Shown here one piece after another: positions 14,828 through 20,725 of a DNA stretch of 20,725 bases. The notes under the pieces are model-generated. The model made no database searches and was not told where the DNA came from. It saw only the letters and a list, made by a program, of their open reading frames with translations. The translations under genes and the position numbers were made by a program. The number at the start of each line of letters is the position of its first letter. The stretch's first letter is position 1. The stretch comes from an uncultured Prevotella sp. (GTDB lineage Bacteria > Bacteroidota > Bacteroidia > Bacteroidales > Bacteroidaceae): contig CAKPZC010000038.1 of the NCBI GenBank assembly GCA_934203355.1, positions 1 to 20,725 of the forward strand, read 5' to 3'.

Positions 14828-16258
14828 TCACTTCTTGCGAAAAGCAAACTTCTTCACCTTCTTCATGTCCTTACTCATTCTCTTCACCGTCGGCGCATAA
14901 TCGGCATTGCTCGACACATTAGCGTTCTCGTCGCGGTCGGTATTATGGTCGAAAAGCATAGTATTGCCCGACTTCTGCCACTGGGCATAATTGAAGCGAT
15001 TGTCCTGCAGATTGTCGCCTCCCTGCCACTGAACGTACACATTACGCTTCACGCTGCGCGAAGGATTGCGCAGAATCGGAGTGAGACTCTTGCCGTCGAG
15101 TTGCTGTTTGGGAGCGTCAATACCACAAAGGTCGCATATCGTAGGATAAATATCTACCAATTCAACCATCGACTTACTCACGCCATTTGCCATTCCCGGC
15201 ACTCTCACCATTAAAGGAACGCGTGTAGCCGTAGTCATAAGATTGTGCTTACCCACAAATCCGTGCTCGCCGAGGTTCCAACCATGGTCGCCAAATACAA
15301 TGACAATGGTATTGTCGGCCATTCCCAAGCGGTCGAGTTCGTCCATAAGCTGGCCAAACAAAGCATCTACATAACTCACACAAGCGTAATAGCCTGTCTT
15401 GACAAGACGCAGAAACTCCTGGTCGTCGGGAGTGCTCACGTTGGCATAAGCGTTTATCTCGCCCGAGTTCTGCACTTCGGGTGGCAATCCGGTGGGGCGA
15501 TACTGATTGGCAGCCATTGGCACAGCCGGATACATATCCCAATACTTCTTGGGAGCACAGAAGGGCAAGTGGGGTTTCCAAAAGCCACATGCCAAAAAGA
15601 AAGGCTTGTCCATATCGCGCAGACGACGCAAGTCGACCAATGTCTTTGCAAGCACATGACCGTCGTCGTAGGCACTATCAGGCACGTCGGCCGACTCGCA
15701 GAAAGGACCACGCATAGTGCGAGGATTGATATGCTTGCCCGATTCGCTGTTGAGCCACAGCTCCCAACGGTTGTATTCCGCCCAATACACATCATAACCA
15801 TTGGGATGCCAGCGCCACGGGGCTTCGCTCCACGAGTCGGCATGGTCTTCAATGTGGTGCATAATCTTGCCATTCGACACTGTGTGATAGCCGTGCGAGG
15901 AGAGCCAACCAGAAATCGGGATGGCATCGGGCGCATCAACACTCGCCTTGCATGTATAGTCGATGAAACGTGTGGGATAGTTGGGATACATTCCGGTGAG
16001 CACACTTGCACGCGAAGCACCACTAACTGGTGCATTGCAGAATGCATTGTCAAACAATACTGCGCTCTTTGCAAAACGGTCGAAATTGGGCGTATGAATA
16101 TCCTTGACGCCATAGCACCCCATTTCGGGACGCAAATCGTCTGCCATTACAAAGAGCACGTTCATGTGACGCTTTGTTGCAGTTTTTGCATGTGTTGCAG
16201 TAGTTTGCATAGAGACAGCCGTGAGGCATGCCATGTAGATTAATTTTTTACTGTTCAT
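14828..16258 (-). CDS. S1-family sulfatase, iduronate-2-sulfatase-like
   Basis: A 476-aa exported sulfatase that would hydrolyse sulfate esters, probably on a sulfated glycan. It has an N-terminal signal peptide (to about THA-K25), metal-binding D40-D41 in VMADDLRPE, the active-site motif S79-G-A-S-R83 followed by ASVLTG, and GDHGWNLGEHG plus GKH in the C-terminal half. S79 stands where the formylglycine precursor (Cys or Ser) sits, so it is a Ser-type enzyme needing an anaerobic sulfatase-maturing enzyme, not encoded here. The usual Pro at +2 is Ala. GFWKPHLPF and the N-terminal NVLFVMADDLRP resemble iduronate-2-sulfatases, suggesting 2-O-sulfated uronate, but the substrate is inference. Its ATG overlaps the stop of the upstream ATPase gene (TAATG), so the two are probably translationally coupled. 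No SusC/SusD pair is nearby. Confidence 0.92.
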   Translation of the reverse strand: MNSKKLIYMACLTAVSMQTTATHAKTATKRHMNVLFVMADDLRPEMGCYGVKDIHTPNFDRFAKSAVLFDNAFCNAPVSGASRASVLTGMYPNYPTRFIDYTCKASVDAPDAIPISGWLSSHGYHTVSNGKIMHHIEDHADSWSEAPWRWHPNGYDVYWAEYNRWELWLNSESGKHINPRTMRGPFCESADVPDSAYDDGHVLAKTLVDLRRLRDMDKPFFLACGFWKPHLPFCAPKKYWDMYPAVPMAANQYRPTGLPPEVQNSGEINAYANVSTPDDQEFLRLVKTGYYACVSYVDALFGQLMDELDRLGMADNTIVIVFGDHGWNLGEHGFVGKHNLMTTATRVPLMVRVPGMANGVSKSMVELVDIYPTICDLCGIDAPKQQLDGKSLTPILRNPSRSVKRNVYVQWQGGDNLQDNRFNYAQWQKSGNTMLFDHNTDRDENANVSSNADYAPTVKRMSKDMKKVKKFAFRKK

Positions 16259-17592
16259 TATGATTTGTCCGTATTACCTTTCATTATATTACACAAGTCT
16301 TTAGCTCGGTCAGCCAAAAACAATGGAATGTTTAGCAGCGTGTCGTCACGTTTCAGATTGAGCATGGAAAATCTGACGCGTAGACTTGGCGAATACTTCT
16401 TGTTATATTCTATAAGACTCCTTCCTGTGACACTCGTTCCCGATTTCACTTCTATCGGTATTACCTCCATGCCTTGCTGCACAATAAACTCCACTTCTGC
16501 CTTGTTTCCTGAAGCCCAATAGCGTGAACATTTAATTCCGTTTGCAATCATACTTTGCAGTATGTAGTTCTCGGCAAGTGCGCCCTTGTATTCCTTGAAA
16601 GTCGGTGAGTCGCTGAGATAAGCCTCTGGACTTAGTTCCGAAAGAACTCTCAACAGACCAATATCAAGACAGTATATCTTGAAAATACTCAAATCTTCGT
16701 ATGACTTCAACGGTATCTGTGGAGTCTGACAGAGACTTATCTTGTGTATAAGTCCGGCATTTTGCAACCATGTGAGTGCGTCCTCATATTCTCGGGCTCT
16801 TGCTCCAGGGCGTATAAGCTGATAGATAAACTTCCGGTTCTCTTTAGCAAGTTGTGACGGCAGAGAGTTCCACACATGCGATATTCTGTTGGCAAGTAAT
16901 GGCGAAGCATGCTTCACGAAATCAAGGGCATAGTCTTGCAGAATGTCTTGCAATGTTTTCTCTACACCTTGTGGATCCTTTTCTATCATTCTCATTGCCG
17001 CTTCAGGCATTCCACCAGAAATACGATAGGTGGTAAAAGCCTGAGACAGTCGGTCGAAAAATACTTGCGGCAATGGTTCGAGACTATTTATGGACTGGTA
17101 ATAACGATAAAGTCCCGCGTCTTTCTGCTCTAAGAATTCAGAGAACGTGACAGGATACATATTTATATGGTCAACCTTGCCTACGGGGAACGAGAAACCC
17201 TCATGTCCGAATGACAAACCCAACAGCGAACCAGCACATGCCACAGCATATTCAGGAGTCTTTTCGCAGAAATACTTCATGGCACTGATGGCTTCGGGAC
17301 AGTCCTGTATCTCGTCTAGAACCAAGAGTGTCTTTTGTGGCAATATAGGTTCTTCTGTGAGAAAAGACAGTTGCTCTATAATCTGAACGGGATTCTTTGT
17401 AGTGCGGAATATGTCACACACGCCTTGTTCCTCGTCCAAACTGAAATAGACGCAGTGTTCAAACTGCTCTTTACCGAATCTCTTCAACACAGAAGTCTTG
17501 CCCACTTGTCTTGCACCAAGCATTATCAATGGCTTCCTACCATCTTTATTTTTCCAAGCTTCAAGCTCCTTTATGATTGTCCTATTAAACAT
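16258..17592 (-). CDS. AAA-family ATPase with DUF4143-type C-terminus
   Basis: A 444-aa cytoplasmic P-loop ATPase of the AAA_14/DUF4143 type common in bacterial and archaeal genomes. The Walker A motif is GARQVGKT at residues 26-33 and Walker B is LLVLDEIQD. AVACAGSLLG follows as the sensor segment, then YPVTFSEFLE. The C-terminal DUF4143-type region contains ALAENYILQSM, YWASGNKAEVEFIV and IPIEVKSG, the last resembling a PD-(D/E)xK nuclease-like core (E..E, D/E..EVK). The biological role of the family is poorly defined; links with toxin-like or mobile modules have been suggested but nothing here shows one. The gene starts the operon that includes the sulfatase, with a one-base overlap (TAATG). 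A well-formed promoter and candidate operators lie just upstream. The start MFNRTIIKELEAW is typical for the family. Confidence 0.93.
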   Translation of the reverse strand: MFNRTIIKELEAWKNKDGRKPLIMLGARQVGKTSVLKRFGKEQFEHCVYFSLDEEQGVCDIFRTTKNPVQIIEQLSFLTEEPILPQKTLLVLDEIQDCPEAISAMKYFCEKTPEYAVACAGSLLGLSFGHEGFSFPVGKVDHINMYPVTFSEFLEQKDAGLYRYYQSINSLEPLPQVFFDRLSQAFTTYRISGGMPEAAMRMIEKDPQGVEKTLQDILQDYALDFVKHASPLLANRISHVWNSLPSQLAKENRKFIYQLIRPGARAREYEDALTWLQNAGLIHKISLCQTPQIPLKSYEDLSIFKIYCLDIGLLRVLSELSPEAYLSDSPTFKEYKGALAENYILQSMIANGIKCSRYWASGNKAEVEFIVQQGMEVIPIEVKSGTSVTGRSLIEYNKKYSPSLRVRFSMLNLKRDDTLLNIPLFLADRAKDLCNIMKGNTDKS

Positions 17593-17614
17593 GCTATTTC
17601 TTGTTTATGTGTGG

Positions 17615-17670
17615 AAAATGTGGACTTTTACACATTTTTGATATTTATTTTGTGCAAATTTACACATTTT
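17615..17670. promoter_or_regulatory. Operator-like AAAATGTG repeats upstream of the ATPase
   Basis: AAAATGTG (17615-17622) and CACATTTT (17631-17638) form an 8-bp inverted repeat with an 8-bp spacer, downstream of the predicted transcription start. A second TTTACACATTTT (17659-17670) lies about 31 bp further and overlaps the promoter spacer, one face-of-helix step away. This suits binding by a dimeric regulator, possibly including autoregulation of the operon. It is inference. Confidence 0.4.
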
Positions 17671-17686
17671 CGACACATCACGCAAA
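17655..17686 (-). promoter_or_regulatory. ATPase-sulfatase operon promoter
   Basis: On the minus strand, TTTG (17683-17686) is followed after exactly 20 bp by TAAATTTG (17655-17662), a full match to the Bacteroidota consensus TTTG-N19-21-TAnnTTTG. The transcript would start near 17648, leaving a ~55-base leader. A second TAAATTTG (17683-17690) overlaps the -33 element. Confidence 0.75.
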
Positions 17687-17730
17687 TTTATCAGCTATAT
17701 TTGTTGTATCTAATCTCCACTTATTTCCTG

Positions 17731-17841
17731 ACTGGCAGATACCCACCTCCTTGCCCTATATCTGCCATGTATGTGACATTTGTTAACGAGCTGATATTAA
17801 GCGCGTTGTAACGATTATGGCAGATATGTCACTTTTTTTCA
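17731..17841 (-). repeat. Dispersed hairpin element, copy B
   Basis: Read on the minus strand it repeats the plan of 5544-5655: TGAAAAAAAGTGACATA (17825-17841, identical over 17 nt), a diverged 37-nt middle, GTTAAC, ATACATGGCAGATA (identical over 14 nt), a 17-nt loop and TATCTGCCAG. TGGCAGATA and TATCTGCCA (17733-17741 and 17759-17767) form a 9-bp hairpin stem. Loop sequences differ completely from copy A, while lengths are nearly kept. Orientation is opposite to copy A. Confidence 0.7.
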
Positions 17842-17908
17842 TAAAAACATTTTTTTCAAGACTGTTCATTTCTGTTATACAATTTGTTCCAAGTTTACTA
17901 TACCATAC

Positions 17909-17992
17909 TCAAGTTTCTGATTTAGTGCGATATATTACATTCCGCCAGTTGATGCCGTCTTGGATCAAGAAGGCAAATGTATGGTTTTCCAT
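17909..17992 (-). pseudogene. Possible short coding relic (27 codons)
   Basis: On the minus strand an ATG at 17992 opens MENHTFAFLIQDGINW and closes after YRTKSET. The frame stays open ~20 codons further upstream into the terminator hairpin. The residue mix looks protein-like (FAFLIQDGINWRNVIYR), but I recognise no family and open frames of this size arise by chance. It may be a leftover C-terminus of a lost gene. Otherwise the 17842-18037 stretch holds nothing I can name. Confidence 0.2.
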
Positions 17993-18037
17993 ATAAGTGT
18001 GAGGATATTCCTTACAGGGAGCTTTTTGTGTATTGAC

Positions 18038-18079
18038 AAAGCGGGGAATTGTAGTTCTGTTTCTACAATTCCCCGCTTT
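18038..18079 (-). terminator. Terminator of the two-gene surface-protein operon
   Basis: A perfect 17-bp stem, AAAGCGGGGAATTGTAG (18038-18054) with its complement at 18063-18079, has an 8-nt loop, 41 bases after the stop of the gene ending at 18121. The T run in the minus direction is short (CTTTGTC), so termination may be partly stem-driven. Confidence 0.75.
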
Positions 18080-18120
18080 CCATATACTCCAGTAATGGAG
18101 TAAAAACTAAAGGCGTATCA

Positions 18121-19344
18121 CTACTTCCTTACAAGTTGCAATGCCGGAGCATGGTTAAATACTTTACTTGCACCAAATGGTCTAAACTTCGTCAATCCAC
18201 TTCTTGTAGCAGGAGCAACATTGGAAGAAGGCTGCGACATGTCTACAAATCCACTTGCTGGAGCAGTATAGTTAATCTTGACGTGCTTGCCGTTCTCTGT
18301 TTCCAGGTTACAATCGAAGGTAACGTTAGTACCATCAGTTTCAACCTTCACGCTACCACCGGTGATAAAGGCATACATGTTTGTATTAGAACCACTATTG
18401 TCATAAGTGGTATAATATGTTCCCATAGGGATATACATGCCATAGTATTCATATAGCGTACCGGAAAGGAAAGACCCAGGATTATACGGTCCATTAACAA
18501 CCGATGCGATTGTATATTCACCGGCAATGTCGTTGATGTTCATAGTTGCAGAAGGAGCTGTAAGCAACTCGAAGTTTGCCAATTCACCAGCACCGGTGAT
18601 ATAGCCTTCGCCATCAAGCGGACAGTTGAGCAGTGCAAAAGAGTAGTTTCCATAATTTTCCGTTACGGTATATCTGCCAGAAAGCATCGTCGGAACCATC
18701 GTTACGTCCTCTGCCAACTTGTCGTAAGCCGCAGGATCCATATTTATGAATTTCAGCTCTCCGTTGTATGTCATGCGCAGGGTCTGGAAATCAACACCAT
18801 CATATTTCTGTCCAGCATCGCCCGTAAACTCAATATAATATCCCGATTTGTTATGCTTAACCCTTGCCGTTGCCGAAACAAATGGAATATTGTAACCGTC
18901 AGGACCTTCACTCGTCATTTCGGTACAAACCAACGCACACAAGAAAGAGTCACCTACATACAGTGTGTATGGGTCAAACGATGAGCCTTCGGTATACGTT
19001 CCCTCCGGCAGGACTGCATTTCTCGAATCCGGATCATTCTCGTTTAATGCGTAAAAACGAATTACTGTCTGTCCTTTCTGTGTAGGCAATCCATCATCAT
19101 CCATCGGAGCATCACTGAGCTGAACCACATATTGTCCCTTTCCATTATAAACACCCATTGTATACTTAGCCTCGATATTCTTGTCGTAAGAGACATGGTT
19201 GCCGAAGGTGATGCTATCCACATCGGCACAAGAAATCTCTTTTACCTCACCGCTTTTCATGTGGATGAATGCAGACTTACTTGTTTGTGCCCCTACAAAA
19301 GACGTTATTGTAAGCATAGCAACCAAAAGTATATATTTCTTCAT
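18121..19344 (-). CDS. Secreted protein with two related beta domains
   Basis: A 407-aa protein I do not recognise by name. Residues 1-19 are a signal peptide ending VGAQ, with no lipobox. It is followed by SAFIHMKSGEVKEISCADVDSITFG, a short beta motif (G...I...I.F) found also in the upstream gene. Two similar beta-rich modules then follow: about residues 70-200 (QYVVQLSDAPMDDDG, LPEGTYT, GYYIEFTGD) and 230-370 (NYSFALLNCPLDGEG, IAGEYTI, VTFDCNLE, then HVKINYTAP). They align in order: Y-strand, acidic turn, GxYT, then paired strands, which suggests an internal duplication. The tail (GASKVFNHAPALQLVRK) is not a clear T9SS signal. It is cotranscribed with the 159-aa gene, 44 bases upstream. It is likely periplasmic or on the surface; the function is unknown. 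Confidence 0.8.
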   Translation of the reverse strand: MKKYILLVAMLTITSFVGAQTSKSAFIHMKSGEVKEISCADVDSITFGNHVSYDKNIEAKYTMGVYNGKGQYVVQLSDAPMDDDGLPTQKGQTVIRFYALNENDPDSRNAVLPEGTYTEGSSFDPYTLYVGDSFLCALVCTEMTSEGPDGYNIPFVSATARVKHNKSGYYIEFTGDAGQKYDGVDFQTLRMTYNGELKFINMDPAAYDKLAEDVTMVPTMLSGRYTVTENYGNYSFALLNCPLDGEGYITGAGELANFELLTAPSATMNINDIAGEYTIASVVNGPYNPGSFLSGTLYEYYGMYIPMGTYYTTYDNSGSNTNMYAFITGGSVKVETDGTNVTFDCNLETENGKHVKINYTAPASGFVDMSQPSSNVAPATRSGLTKFRPFGASKVFNHAPALQLVRK

Positions 19345-19388
19345 AATATTGAATCTTTAAATTTCACTTTTCTTTTTCTGTTAAACAA

Positions 19389-19868
19389 TCACTTTCTGAA
19401 CTTTGCCGTTTCATTGCCGACCTTCAGAATATATATGCCCTGAGGCAGTGACGAGACATCAACGACCGAGCCGTCCCATCCGCTGACATTAACCTCCTTA
19501 CTGCCGCTCAGCCCGTATATTTCGAGCGATGCAGCTCCTCTGTCGCCCCATCCGTTGATACGGACGCTACGTCCGCCATCGGTAACGGTAAGCGTAAGTT
19601 TTGATTTTCTGACTGTTGTCATCTGCTCTATTCCTGTCGGAGTAGTAGAGAAGACAATTTTTCTGATTTCATCAAAGGCATAAGTCACTTCGTCACCACT
19701 GCTTGCCACGACCGTAATCCCCGCATCGGAGAAGTCAATTCTGGATATACTCTCCATTGGATATGGAGTTTCACCGGCAGACGTTACAACAGTAACGTTG
19801 TCGTCGGCACAGACAGAAAGTGTCGCAGACAGAAGAAATGCCATGAGTGTAGTTCTCCTTTTTTCCAT
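19389..19868 (-). CDS. Small T9SS-exported protein
   Basis: A 159-aa protein with a signal peptide (residues 1-20, MEKRRTTLMAFLLSATLSVC then ADD). The mature part has two copies of a short motif: VTVVTSAGETPYPMESISRI-DFS and ITVVASSGDEVTYAFDEIRKI-VFS. The last ~75 residues, with RINGWG, LEIYGLSG, SSLPQGIYILKVGN and ETAKFRK, form a typical T9SS type A C-terminal sorting domain. Most of the mature protein is therefore sorting signal plus a ~50-residue module, unusually small for T9SS cargo. It is first in an operon with the 407-aa gene, whose N-terminus has one copy of the same motif. The promoter at 19915-19946 is a full consensus match. Function is unknown; a surface adhesin-like or partner role is only a guess. 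Confidence 0.85.
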   Translation of the reverse strand: MEKRRTTLMAFLLSATLSVCADDNVTVVTSAGETPYPMESISRIDFSDAGITVVASSGDEVTYAFDEIRKIVFSTTPTGIEQMTTVRKSKLTLTVTDGGRSVRINGWGDRGAASLEIYGLSGSKEVNVSGWDGSVVDVSSLPQGIYILKVGNETAKFRK

Positions 19869-19914
19869 AATCGTTCCTTTACCTGATTTTATTACTAATT
19901 GATCTTTTCGGCGG

Positions 19915-19946
19915 CAAAGATATAACTTTCTGTTCGTTTACACAAA
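19915..19946 (-). promoter_or_regulatory. Promoter of the surface-protein operon
   Basis: On the minus strand TTTG (19943-19946), a 20-bp spacer and TATCTTTG (19915-19922) match the Bacteroidota consensus fully. The leader is about 40 bases. Confidence 0.75.
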
Positions 19947-19960
19947 GAAAAGATGTCGTT

Positions 19961-19999
19961 TTTATCAAAAACCGAATGTTTACCCCAATTCGGGATAAA
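19961..19999. promoter_or_regulatory. Inverted repeat upstream of the operon promoter
   Basis: CCGAAT (19972-19977) pairs with ATTCGG (19988-19993) across 10 bases. TTTATC (19961-19966) and GATAAA (19994-19999) extend the symmetry past a five-A bulge. It lies just upstream of the -33 element, so an activator or repressor site is possible. The rest of 20000-20177 shows only a weak GTAC-centred inverted repeat (20095-20119). Confidence 0.3.
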
Positions 20000-20177
20000 A
20001 TAGCGATTTATTCAACAGAGTTTGGGGATAAGGCGAAAATCATTCAACCAACCTTAGGCTTACAGTACAAATCCATTCAACTTTTTCTAGGGTAGTACAT
20101 TTTGTCTGAAAATGAGTACAATATACTGCTTTTCCATGTTTGAAATTTTCTTTTATCTGCAAACCCTAAAAGTCTCT

Positions 20178-20377
20178 ATGCTCAAAGATAAATGTGTTGC
20201 TCAACCGCAATATTACAACAACAAAGAATTGTGTAAAGTGCTTGGTGTTAAGAACGGCTTATACAAAAATACAGAAAGCAAGGATTGTTCGCCTATTCAA
20301 AAATTGGTGATAAGTACTGGTACAGCCAACAGGATGTCTTGGACTTTTTGGAAAAGACTCGACATCCTGCTTTTTAG
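20178..20377 (+). pseudogene. Frameshifted helix-turn-helix (excisionase/MerR-like) protein
   Basis: Two adjacent frames together encode one small DNA-binding protein. From ATG 20178 the first frame gives QYYNNKELCKVLGV (to 20249). The second frame, two bases on at 20252, gives ERLIQKYRKQGLFAYSKIGD, then KYWYSQQDVLDFLEKTRHPAF and TAG at 20375. Adding one base between 20249 and 20252 restores a ~66-aa protein matching the HTH_17-type pattern (kELc..LGV..R.i.kYrk.GL....kIGdkyyy...DvldFLe), common as excisionase-like or accessory regulators in Bacteroidales mobile elements. The deletion also creates TAA just before the second part, so it cannot be read through. A sequencing error is the alternative. 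An ATG at 20112 is in frame but adds unlike residues. It overlaps the convergent next gene by four bases. Confidence 0.7.
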
Positions 20378-20577
20378 AAGATCTTGAAATCCTTGTCAAA
20401 CAAATTGGATATTGGTTTGAATAGTCTGCACAGGATAAGTCCGACGACTATCAAGCCTATACGCACTAATGCAGAACCGTTCATCGTAAATCCGAGCCAA
20501 ATAAGGCACAGTGGTGAACACATAGTGGCTATGGTTATCAGCATCATTAGTGATGCGAGGAATGTTTTAATGCCCAT
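20374..20577 (-). CDS. Small two-helix membrane protein
   Basis: A 67-aa protein with two predicted membrane helices, FLASLMMLITIATMCSPLCL at about residues 6-25 and VRIGLIVVGLILCRLF at about 38-53, and a basic C-terminus (KPISNLFDKDFKIF). I recognise no family. It starts seven bases after the stop of the upstream, partly visible gene, so the two are probably cotranscribed and this one may be an accessory membrane piece. Its 3' end overlaps the frameshifted helix-turn-helix gene by four bases, tail to tail. Confidence 0.6.
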   Translation of the reverse strand: MGIKTFLASLMMLITIATMCSPLCLIWLGFTMNGSALVRIGLIVVGLILCRLFKPISNLFDKDFKIF

Positions 20578-20584
20578 ATTTCAA

Positions 20585-20725
20585 TTATTTTATGGTATAG
20601 TTGTACAATGGTCGCAGACTGTCACCGGCTATCTCGAAAGCCACAATATCGTGAGCGTACTCGTTGCTTCCCACTTTGGCAGACAGGAAGAACACGTAGG
20701 AGCGTCTGCCGTACTCATCGTCAAG
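20585..20725 (-). CDS. C-terminal end of a gene running off the window
   Basis: The minus strand is open from the window edge to TAA at 20585-20587 and encodes 46 residues, including RRSYVFFLSAKVGSNEYAHD, then IVAFEIAGDSLRPLYNYTIK. The composition is protein-like and the frame leads directly into the next gene after seven bases, so it is likely the upstream member of an operon with the 67-aa membrane protein. The fragment is too short to name. Confidence 0.6.
   Translation of the reverse strand, partial: LDDEYGRRSYVFFLSAKVGSNEYAHDIVAFEIAGDSLRPLYNYTIK

Noticed and set aside
14644..14847. Minus-strand frame with SEVIGSYRKL decapeptide repeats
   Set aside because: The 10-bp array repeats every 30 bases in frame, which keeps it open automatically; it has no start context or other coding support.
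18661..18690. Third copy of the TATCTGCCAG element
   Set aside because: It lies in the coding sequence of the 407-aa protein and none of the other element blocks is present.

Overview
The window looks like a chromosomal segment of a Bacteroidales bacterium, most likely Prevotellaceae or a close relative. The reasons are: the type III glutamine synthetase GlnN; a PorT-like type IX secretion (T9SS) protein and at least two proteins ending in T9SS C-terminal sorting domains; an Omp28-type protein; a one-polypeptide hybrid two-component regulator; the absence of Shine-Dalgarno sites before A-rich starts; and repeated matches to the Bacteroidota -7 promoter element TAnnTTTG. The genus is inference. 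No rRNA, tRNA, CRISPR array or intact insertion sequence was recognised.

Layout. 1-3658 (+): glnN and trpS, each with its own terminator. 3703-5362: a very long bidirectional hairpin, then a minus-strand gene of a Bacteroidales uncharacterised family (DUF3843-like). 5363-5838: a gene-free stretch with a hairpin element (copy A) and a 22-bp minisatellite. 5839-6948: porT (-) divergent from a 2[4Fe-4S] ferredoxin (+), with inverted repeats around the ferredoxin promoter. 7024-8799 (-): an Omp28-related T9SS cargo protein. 8894-9159: a giant nested palindrome. 9295-11325 (-): an M13 metallopeptidase. 11545-14445 (+): a TPR / histidine kinase / receiver / AraC hybrid regulator whose 3' end runs into a 28-bp minisatellite, followed by a 10-bp minisatellite. 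14828-17592 (-): an AAA-family ATPase with a DUF4143-type C-terminus and an S1 sulfatase, joined by a TAATG stop/start overlap. 17593-18120: promoter, operator-like repeats and copy B of the hairpin element. 18121-19868 (-): two small secreted proteins sharing a surface-protein motif. 20178-20725: a frameshifted helix-turn-helix gene and two minus-strand genes, one running off the window.

How it fits together. Much of the window concerns the cell envelope: PorT is part of T9SS biogenesis, the Omp28-like protein and the 159-aa protein carry T9SS signals, and the M13 peptidase, sulfatase and 407-aa protein have export signals. The hybrid regulator has an extracytoplasmic TPR sensor and is the only regulator seen intact. 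Its target genes are not shown by the sequence.

The most interesting structure is non-coding: a ~112-bp element present twice in opposite orientation 12 kb apart, a ~266-bp nested palindrome, and minisatellites with periods of 22, 28, 10 and 8 bp lying mostly at gene ends. No complete new multi-gene system is evident. The best candidates for something undescribed are the paired hairpin element, the ATPase-sulfatase coupling with its own operator-like repeats, and the two-gene surface-protein operon.
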